Made by a program: the position numbers and the translations under genes. The notes under the pieces were generated by a model. The model had not been told where the DNA came from and did not search any database. It saw only the letters and a list, made by a program, of their open reading frames with translations. DNA of 20,734 bases from JAZDJJ01 sp043804035 (GTDB lineage Bacteria > Bacteroidota > Bacteroidia > Palsa-948), in assembly GCA_043804035.1 (NCBI GenBank), contig JAZDJJ010000132.1, positions 1-20,734 on the forward strand, in the 5' to 3' direction. Position 1 is the first letter of the stretch; the number at the start of each line of letters is the position of its first letter. Below, in pieces: positions 14,104-20,734 of the stretch.

Positions 14104-17100
14104 CTATTTTCCAATTGCAATCGTTGTTTTAATATCCTCATCAACTTCTATTTCAATTTCATTTCCATTAATTTCATTCACAATTTCAAACTTATTTGCC
14201 AAAATTTCGGTGCAAATGTACTCTAAATTATTTCTTATAGCAGAATTTATTTTTTGATGTTCTTTTATCATTACTTCTATTCTGTCTGTGACATCAAAGT
14301 TTTTTTCTTTTCGCAAATGTTGAATACGATTCACCAATTCACGTGCTATTCCTTCTTCTCTTAATTGATGAGTGATGGTGATGTCTAAAGCCACTGTAAT
14401 TGCACCGCTATTTGCCACTTTCCATCCGGGAATGTCAATAGGAATTATCTCTACATCTTCGGGAAAAAGTTCTATAATGTCGTTCTCTATTTTGATTTTG
14501 TAACAATTATTTTTTTCAATAGCCGAAATCACCGTTTGCGCATTTTCGTTCGCATGTGCTTGTACGGCTTTCATATACTTGCCGCATTTTTTGCCGAGTG
14601 TTTTGAAATTCAGTTTCATGCTTTTTACAATCCGTTCCGAATTATCAGAACTCTCGCTGACAAACTCCATTGTTTTCACATTCACTTCTGCAAGAATTAA
14701 ATCTTTTACTGCTTCTAATTTTTTTTTAAATGATTCATCAGGTATTAGCACACGAACTTTTGTTAGTGGTTGTCTGACGCGGATATTTTCTTTTTTTCGG
14801 ATGGAAAGAATCATGGAAGAAATTTTTTGTGCTATCTCCATTTTCTTTTCAAGCAGTTTATCAATTGTGGTTTCATCCGCTTTCGGAAAAATGCTCAGGT
14901 GAACACTTTCAAAATTTTGTTTTCCTGTTACAGTATTCAAATCTCTAAAAAGTTTTTCACAGAAAAAAGGAGCGATGGGTGAAGCCAGTTGTGCAATAAT
15001 TTCCAGACAGCGATACAAAGTTTGGTAAGCAGAAATTTTATCCTGAGCATATTCTCCTTTCCAGAATCTTCTCCTGCACAAACGAACATACCAATTACTA
15101 AGATGCTCATCCACAAAATTCTCAATAGCACGACCTGCTTTTGTAGGATCGTAATTACTATAACTTTCGTCTACTAATTTTATTAACGAATTAAGTTCAG
15201 ATAAAATCCATTGATCAATTTCAGTTCTGTTATTTAGCGGAATTTCTTTTTCCGCAAAAGTGAATTTGTCAATGTTCGCGTATAGTGCAAAAAAAGTGTA
15301 AGTATTGTAAAGCGTTCCAAAAAAAGTTCTCTGCTTTTCAGCAACACCTTCAATATCAAATTTTAGATTATCCCAAGGGTCAGCGTTTGTAACCATATAC
15401 CAACGCACTGCATCGGGACCAAATTTTTCAATAGTAGTAAAAGGGTCAATTGCATTACCAAGTCGTTTGCTCATTTTGTTTCCATTCTTGTCTAACACAA
15501 GTCCATTGCTTATCACATTTTTGTAAGCGACAGAATCAAAACACAAAGTAGCAATAGCGTGAAGCGTATAAAACCATCCACGAGTTTGGTCAACTCCTTC
15601 AGCTATGAAATTGGCAGGAAAAGTAGTTTGACTTCTACTCATTCCTGCAGATGGATGATCAATCATTTCTCTGTTTTCAAATGGATAATGCCATTGAGCA
15701 TACGGCATCGCACCCGAGTCAAACCAAACATCAATCAAGTCGGATTCGCGGTACATTTTTTCCCCCAAATCGGATATAAGAATTATTTTGTCAATGTATG
15801 GTTTATGTAAGTCATTTAAATCTGTCGGATTTTTAAACCCTGACAGGTTTGCTTTTTCAATTTCTTTTTTCAAATCCTCCACTGAACCGATACACTTCTC
15901 TTCTTTACCATCTTCGGTTCTCCAAATCGGAAGTGGAATTCCCCAAAACCGTGAGCGCGACAAATTCCAATCCTGTAAATTATTCAGCCATTCACCAAAA
16001 CGCCCTGTGCCTGTGTGTTCGGGTTTCCAGTTGATAGTTTTATTGAGTTCTATCATTCGCTCTTTACATGCAGTAACTTTCACAAACCACGAATCCATCG
16101 GATAGTAAATCACAGGTTTGTCGGTACGCCAGCAGTGAGGATAAGAATGTTCGTACTTTTCTTTCCTGAAAAGTTTCCCTTCTTCCTGAAGTTTAAGCAC
16201 AATACGTTCATCTACACTTAAATATTTTTTCAACTCTTTTATTCTTCCGCTTGATTTTAAAATCTCTTTCTGTTTTTTAAAATCATTTTCTTTTTCTTGT
16301 TCTGTGAGATACTCTTCTTTCACATATTCATCTCCATAAAGGAAAATATTATCTTTTACTTCGGGCAAAAACTTTCCGCGTTTGTCGACCAAAGTGAGTG
16401 AGCCGATTCCATTTTGCTTTGCTATGCGAAAATCATCAGCACCAAAACTCGGAGCGATATGTACGATTCCTGTTCCGTCTTCGGTGGTAACAAAATCTCC
16501 ACACACTACTCTAAAAGCATCTCCATCTTTGGGCTGTGCGAAAGGAAGAAGTTGTTCATAGCGAATGTTTTCCAAATCTTTTCCCGTGAACTCACCGATA
16601 ATTTGAAACGGAATATTTTTATCTCCTGCTTTGTATTCTTCCAATTTCAGTTCTTTATTTTTTTCCGGAAAATATTTTTCTATTAAATCTTTTGCAAGAA
16701 TGACTATAATAGATTGATAAGAATACGGATTGAAAGTTTTTACAGCAACATAATTTATTTTTGAGCCAACAGCAAGAGCAGTATTAGAAGAAAGTGTCCA
16801 AGGAGTTGTTGTCCATGCAAGAAAATATATTTCATTCAAATCATTTCCAATGGATAAAATTTTTGCTCTCTTTTCCTTTGTAAAAGTATTAGGGATGATG
16901 CGAAACTGTGCAACAACTGTCGTATCTTTTACATTTTTGTAACAACCCGGCAGATTTAATTCGTGCATGCTTAATCCGGTTCCTGCGGCAGGTGAATACG
17001 GTTGAATGGTATAACCTTTATACAAAAGTTTTTTCTCATATAATTTTTTCAATAGCCACCACACGCTTTCAATATAATCGTTTTTGTAAGTGATGTATGG

Positions 17101-17541
17101 ATGCTCCATATCCACCCAATAGCCCATTATGCGAGTGAGTTCTTCCCACTTGTCCTGATATCTCATTACTTCTTTTTTGCACGCTTTATTATAATCTTCA
17201 ACAGAAATTTTTTTTCCAATATCTTCTTTTGTGATATCCAAAGTTTTTTCCACAGCAATTTCAATTGGAAGTCCGTGCGTATCCCAACCCGCTTTACGTT
17301 TCACTTGTTTCCCTTTAAGCGTTTGGTAACGACAGAATAAATCTTTGATGGTACGAGCCATCACATGATGAATGCCTGGCATTCCATTTGCAGAAGGCGG
17401 ACCTTCATAAAATACAAACGTCTCGGCACCTTCGCGCGTACTCACACTCTTTTCAAATGTATTGTTATCCTCCCACCATTTCAGAATTTCTTTCCCAATT
17501 TGCGGAAGATTGAGGTTTTTATATTCGGGATAACGTTTCAT
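14104..17541 (-). CDS. ileS: isoleucyl-tRNA synthetase, IleRS2-like with GIHH signature
   Basis: This class I synthetase charges tRNA-Ile in the cytoplasm. With ATG 17541 it has 1145 residues; the frame extends four codons to a TTG at 17553, but MKRYPEYKNLNL is the more natural start. GPPSANGMPGIHH (47-59) is the first signature, with GIHH where canonical enzymes have HIGH; the second is KMSKR (689-693). It also carries the WDTHGLP motif and a CP1 editing insertion with TTTPWTLSSNTALAV. Length and motifs fit the type 2 (eukaryote-like) IleRS used by Bacteroidota. No frameshift is seen; the gene is complete. The GxHH order has been linked in published work to very high mupirocin resistance; that is recalled, not tested here. 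It probably heads an ileS-dksA-lspA transcription unit. Confidence 0.97.
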   Translation of the reverse strand: MKRYPEYKNLNLPQIGKEILKWWEDNNTFEKSVSTREGAETFVFYEGPPSANGMPGIHHVMARTIKDLFCRYQTLKGKQVKRKAGWDTHGLPIEIAVEKTLDITKEDIGKKISVEDYNKACKKEVMRYQDKWEELTRIMGYWVDMEHPYITYKNDYIESVWWLLKKLYEKKLLYKGYTIQPYSPAAGTGLSMHELNLPGCYKNVKDTTVVAQFRIIPNTFTKEKRAKILSIGNDLNEIYFLAWTTTPWTLSSNTALAVGSKINYVAVKTFNPYSYQSIIVILAKDLIEKYFPEKNKELKLEEYKAGDKNIPFQIIGEFTGKDLENIRYEQLLPFAQPKDGDAFRVVCGDFVTTEDGTGIVHIAPSFGADDFRIAKQNGIGSLTLVDKRGKFLPEVKDNIFLYGDEYVKEEYLTEQEKENDFKKQKEILKSSGRIKELKKYLSVDERIVLKLQEEGKLFRKEKYEHSYPHCWRTDKPVIYYPMDSWFVKVTACKERMIELNKTINWKPEHTGTGRFGEWLNNLQDWNLSRSRFWGIPLPIWRTEDGKEEKCIGSVEDLKKEIEKANLSGFKNPTDLNDLHKPYIDKIILISDLGEKMYRESDLIDVWFDSGAMPYAQWHYPFENREMIDHPSAGMSRSQTTFPANFIAEGVDQTRGWFYTLHAIATLCFDSVAYKNVISNGLVLDKNGNKMSKRLGNAIDPFTTIEKFGPDAVRWYMVTNADPWDNLKFDIEGVAEKQRTFFGTLYNTYTFFALYANIDKFTFAEKEIPLNNRTEIDQWILSELNSLIKLVDESYSNYDPTKAGRAIENFVDEHLSNWYVRLCRRRFWKGEYAQDKISAYQTLYRCLEIIAQLASPIAPFFCEKLFRDLNTVTGKQNFESVHLSIFPKADETTIDKLLEKKMEIAQKISSMILSIRKKENIRVRQPLTKVRVLIPDESFKKKLEAVKDLILAEVNVKTMEFVSESSDNSERIVKSMKLNFKTLGKKCGKYMKAVQAHANENAQTVISAIEKNNCYKIKIENDIIELFPEDVEIIPIDIPGWKVANSGAITVALDITITHQLREEGIARELVNRIQHLRKEKNFDVTDRIEVMIKEHQKINSAIRNNLEYICTEILANKFEIVNEINGNEIEIEVDEDIKTTIAIGK

Positions 17542-17680
17542 TTTTTTTGTCAACTGTTTATTGATTACTGTTTACTGTTTTTAATATTTCATGTCAATAT
17601 GAATATTGCTCACTTCAATATCCAAAATATTCAAGATATATCGTGAATGATTTTTGCTGTAATTGCTAATGCAAATTATA

Positions 17681-18541
17681 TTATTCTACTACTATCACAA
17701 GATATTTTGAGGTAGTCCAGAATTCTTCCGGGCTTGTGATGACTAATTTCTCCACATTATCTTTTGTTCCTTCAAACTTGTATGTTCCGTTGGAATGGGT
17801 AGTGATAAGTTTTGCTTTTTTGCAGGCAAGTACGATAGAAGTAATTTTTGCAATATCAATCTGTGTAAAATAATTTTTATTAAAATCTGATTTAAGTTTT
17901 TCCGCTTTGCCGATACCGATAAATCCACCTTCTTTCGTGAGCACACCTTGTTTGATAAGTTCTTTAGATGTACCGAAAGCATAATAGGCAAGGTTCAGTT
18001 TATCAGTTTTTTCTTCTATCACTTGCTGAGCGGCTTCGTAGTTTAATGTTACTTCCGAAAGTTCTACATTTAGTTTTTCTAATTGACTTTTTAGTTTGGC
18101 AATATCTGCATCTTTTTCTATAATCACTCCATTGAGATGTTCAATCATTTTCTGGAACTCATCAATCTTTAGATTTGCTTTCTTTAGTTTTTTATTCATG
18201 GCAAAAAGTTTCTGTTTGTTCTTCACCATCAGATCGTAAATAGATTGTATGTCGTTAATGATTTTATCTTTTTGATTCTGGTCAAGTTCAGAAGTTTGGC
18301 TGGATGAAGAGAGAAGTTTTTCTTTATTCTTTATCACATCAAGATTATCCTGAACTTCGTTGAAAGCACGAATGAAACCAACGATGGCAGAGTCCTTTGC
18401 TATCACTTGTTCGCCAAGATTTTGTGTAACTGCCTGCAAACTATCTTCCACAGGATTGGTTACCTTTTCTTTTTCATCTTTGTTTTCACAGGAAGAAAAG
18501 AGAAAAACAGAAATCATAATAAAAGAAAATATTTTTTTCAT
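17681..18541 (-). CDS. coiled-coil lipoprotein of unknown function
   Basis: This 286-residue protein begins with a lipoprotein signal: MKK, a hydrophobic stretch and lipobox LFSSC with C18 as the lipidation site, so mature protein should be anchored in the outer or inner membrane facing the periplasm. Residues 30-195 are heptad-rich, Lys/Glu/Leu-dominated and predicted coiled coil. The C-terminal ~90 residues (from about NLAYYAFGTSKEL) form a compact region ending in a beta-rich segment, seen in a conserved Bacteroidota family whose function I cannot name. ATG 18541 gives the complete signal peptide. It lies upstream of ileS on the same strand with a 139-bp gap, and is likely a separate unit. 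Confidence 0.8.
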   Translation of the reverse strand: MKKIFSFIMISVFLFSSCENKDEKEKVTNPVEDSLQAVTQNLGEQVIAKDSAIVGFIRAFNEVQDNLDVIKNKEKLLSSSSQTSELDQNQKDKIINDIQSIYDLMVKNKQKLFAMNKKLKKANLKIDEFQKMIEHLNGVIIEKDADIAKLKSQLEKLNVELSEVTLNYEAAQQVIEEKTDKLNLAYYAFGTSKELIKQGVLTKEGGFIGIGKAEKLKSDFNKNYFTQIDIAKITSIVLACKKAKLITTHSNGTYKFEGTKDNVEKLVITSPEEFWTTSKYLVIVVE

Positions 18542-18872
18542 AGAAATTAAAATTTAAAAATGTAAATGTAAATAAATTTAACGAAAGGATAAGACAGTAG
18601 TAATTACAAGGCGCCGGCGAATTGGACTTTTTGTTAATTTTTTCAATGCTCATAATTATCTTGTATTTACTAACTCTTCTTTTTTGATAATAGTTTAGGA
18701 CGCTATTGATATATTACTATTTTAATTCTATTATGTAGTTGTGGGTTATATGCCAAATAAAAACTTGTAAAAGAGTGTAATTTTTTTATGTACCGAAAGT
18801 AGATAATAATAGTGAAAAACAATGTTAGTTTTGTGTGTTGTTAACCGACCAAATATTGAAAAAATTTAAATA
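18542..18872. other. divergent intergenic region between lipoprotein gene and hsdR
   Basis: 331 bp of very A/T-rich sequence without a coding frame of note. It must hold the promoters of both divergent genes. At 18764-18781, CTTGTAAAAGAGTGTAAT differs at two bases from the right half of the palindromic element beside the helicase gene, but no partner arm is present. Confidence 0.5.
18826..18833 (+). promoter_or_regulatory. possible -7 element of hsdR
   Basis: TAGTTTTG fits TAnnTTTG and lies 39 bp before the hsdR ATG. No clear -33 element was found at the expected spacing, so this rests on one motif. Confidence 0.3.
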
Positions 18873-20734
18873 ATGCCAAATCAAGATCCGGAACAAATTG
18901 CAAGAGATAATATTGACAAGCAATTGATCGCTTGTGGCTGGGTTATACAGGACAAAGACAAAATAAATCTGAATGAAAGTATCGGTGTGGTGGTGCGTTA
19001 TTACCTGACACAAAACGGAAAGGAAACTGATTATGTAATGTTCGTTGATAAAAAACCTGTTGGAGTAATTGAAGCAAAGCGAGAAGAAGAAGGAGTTCGG
19101 CTGACGGTTCATGAAACACAATCAGAGGAATATGCAACAAGCAAATTGAAATATCTTAACAACGACCCTTTGCCTTTTGTGTATGAAAGCACTGGTGATG
19201 TAACACGGTTCACGGACTTTCGTGACCCGAAACCCCGTTCACGACCTGTGTTCACTTTTCACAGACCAGAAACATTTCGTTTTTGGTTGAAAAAAGAAAA
19301 ATCACTTCGCAACAGTTTAAATGATTTGCCGATACTCCCAACAGAAAAACTTCGGGAATGTCAGATAATCGCTATCAACAAACTTGATAAATCTTTTAAA
19401 GAGTATAAGCCAAAGGCATTGATTCAAATGGCTACTGGTGCTGGGAAAACTTATACTGCTGTCACTTTTATTTATCGTTTGCTCAAATTCACAGAAGCAA
19501 AACGCATTTTGTTTTTAGTTGATACAAAAAATTTAGGCGAGCAAGCAGAACAGGAATTTATGTCTTATCTGCCAAATGACGATAATAGAAAATTCACAGA
19601 GTTGTATGGAGTTCACCGTTTGAAATCAAGTTATGTTCCGGCTGATAATCATGTTTATATCAGCACCATTCAACGGTTGTATTCCATCCTGAAAGGAACT
19701 GAATTAGACGAAACAGCAGAGGAAGAAAATCCAAATGAAAGATGGCAACCAAAAGAACCAATGCCTGTTGTTTACAATGAGAAATTACCGATTGAATTTT
19801 TTGACTTCGTTGTAATTGATGAATGCCACCGCAGCATTTACAATTTGTGGATGCAGGTATTGCAGTATTACGATTCGTTTCAAATTGGTTTGACCGCAAC
19901 ACCAGACAATAGAACTTTCGGTTACTTTAATCAAAACATTGTGAGTGAATACAACCACGAACAGGCGATTACAGACGGTGTGAATGTTGGGCATGATGTG
20001 TTTTTGATTGAAACAAAAATCACCCAACAAGGCGCTACCATTGAAAAAGGCGAATATGTAGAACGCAGGGAAAAACTCTCACGTAAAAAACGATGGGAGA
20101 TGCAGGATGAAAACGAAACATACGGAGCAAATCAGTTGGATAAAGATATAGTAAACCCAAATCAAATCCGGCTTATCATAAAAACATTCAAAGAAATGTT
20201 GCCGGAAATTTTTAAAAATGAAAAAAGGTTTGATGAAAACGGAAGTTTTGAAACACCTAAAACTTTGATTTTCGCCAAGACAGATTCGCATGCTGACGAC
20301 ATCATCAACATTGTGCGTGAAGAATTTGGGGAGGGAAATAGTTTCTGCAAAAAAATTACTTACAAGAATTTAGACGAAGACCCAAAAAGTGTTTTGGCTC
20401 AATTCAGAAATGATTATTGTCCACGAATAGCAGTAACAGTTGATATGATTGCTACAGGTACAGATGTGAAGCCGTTGGAATGCTTGCTCTTTATGCGTGA
20501 TGTGCGAAGCAGAAATTATTTTGAACAAATGAAAGGCAGAGGCACAAGAGTAATTCCGTTAGATGATTTGAGAAAAGTTACGCCAACAGCAAAATTCGCG
20601 AAAGACCATTTTGTAATTGTGGATGCGGTAGGTGTTACAAAAAGTTGCAAAACCGACAGCAGACCATTAGAGAAAAAGCCCGGCATTCCTCTAAAAGATT
20701 TGTTGAATGCAGTTACCGTTGGCAATCGTGATGA
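18873..20734 (+). CDS. hsdR: type I restriction enzyme HsdR subunit, 3'-truncated by window end
   Basis: The motor and nuclease subunit of a type I restriction-modification complex; only the first 620 codons are visible and the frame is open at the window end. The N-terminal nuclease domain shows TDYVMFVD then VIEAK (E67, K69), followed by Q83 and Y87 of the QxxxY motif. The SF2 motor shows MATGAGKT (186-193), DECH (316-319), TATP (341-344) and GRGTRV (555-560). Overall pattern resembles the EcoEI/EcoAI (type IB) group, a tentative assignment. ATG 18873 (MPNQDPEQIARDNID) is the natural start after an A/T-rich leader. The hsdM and hsdS partners should lie to the right. No frame disruption is seen in the visible part. 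Confidence 0.92.
   Translation, partial: MPNQDPEQIARDNIDKQLIACGWVIQDKDKINLNESIGVVVRYYLTQNGKETDYVMFVDKKPVGVIEAKREEEGVRLTVHETQSEEYATSKLKYLNNDPLPFVYESTGDVTRFTDFRDPKPRSRPVFTFHRPETFRFWLKKEKSLRNSLNDLPILPTEKLRECQIIAINKLDKSFKEYKPKALIQMATGAGKTYTAVTFIYRLLKFTEAKRILFLVDTKNLGEQAEQEFMSYLPNDDNRKFTELYGVHRLKSSYVPADNHVYISTIQRLYSILKGTELDETAEEENPNERWQPKEPMPVVYNEKLPIEFFDFVVIDECHRSIYNLWMQVLQYYDSFQIGLTATPDNRTFGYFNQNIVSEYNHEQAITDGVNVGHDVFLIETKITQQGATIEKGEYVERREKLSRKKRWEMQDENETYGANQLDKDIVNPNQIRLIIKTFKEMLPEIFKNEKRFDENGSFETPKTLIFAKTDSHADDIINIVREEFGEGNSFCKKITYKNLDEDPKSVLAQFRNDYCPRIAVTVDMIATGTDVKPLECLLFMRDVRSRNYFEQMKGRGTRVIPLDDLRKVTPTAKFAKDHFVIVDAVGVTKSCKTDSRPLEKKPGIPLKDLLNAVTVGNRD

Noticed and set aside
3884..17725. Possible avoidance of GAATTC in the presence of an EcoRI-type system
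   Set aside because: At least three sites are present (3884, 9819, 17720); a meaningful test needs whole-genome counts.
18764..18781. CTTGTAAAAGAGTGTAAT, similar to the right half of the palindromic elements
   Set aside because: The matching left arm is absent and the resemblance is 16 of 18 bases in A/T-rich sequence, so it may be chance or a relic.

Overview
The window most likely comes from an AT-rich Bacteroidota chromosome, probably an uncultured or environmental lineage. The evidence is the minus-strand order ileS, dksA/traR-like, lspA, the long Bacteroidota-type LspA, the TraR/DksA-like protein with a single-Cys 'finger', and candidate TAnnTTTG -7 promoter elements. No tRNA, rRNA, CRISPR array or insertion sequence was seen.

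Left part (96-11963): I read this as an integron-type gene cassette array of five cassettes, all on the + strand. Each ends in an attC-like site of 136-139 bp, with R'' (…AAC) and R' (GTT…) core boxes and long imperfect inverted arms. The diagnostic sign is that the first ~15 nt of every cassette complement that cassette's own R'' region and not its neighbour's, as expected if each was once a separate circle closing its own attC hairpin. No integrase gene lies in the window. The sequence left of cassette 1 lacks an attC right arm, so it may be attI, with the integrase just outside to the left.

Cassette cargo is mostly defence-like. (1) A 1725-residue SF1 helicase with a DUF559/Vsr-like nuclease domain and a C-terminal region resembling the GyrA/ParC beta-pinwheel, flanked by covarying palindromic elements. 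(2) An EcoRI-type restriction enzyme and methyltransferase. (3) A small repeat protein of unknown function. (4) A Dam-family adenine methyltransferase overlapping a putative restriction endonuclease. (5) A RelA/SpoT-domain alarmone synthetase. In cassettes 4 and 5 the stop codon is the TAA inside the R'' core. In cassette 2 that TAA is CAA, so the methyltransferase frame runs through attC into the next cassette.

Right part: a short intergenic stretch with a MITE-like hairpin repeat (12034-12126) ends the array. Then come minus-strand housekeeping genes: lspA, a lysine-rich DksA/TraR-like gene, ileS (with a GIHH active-site signature in place of HIGH), and a coiled-coil lipoprotein gene. On the + strand, a type I restriction HsdR subunit starts at 18873 and runs off the window end. 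The window therefore holds three restriction-modification loci plus two other candidate defence genes beside a core-gene cluster.
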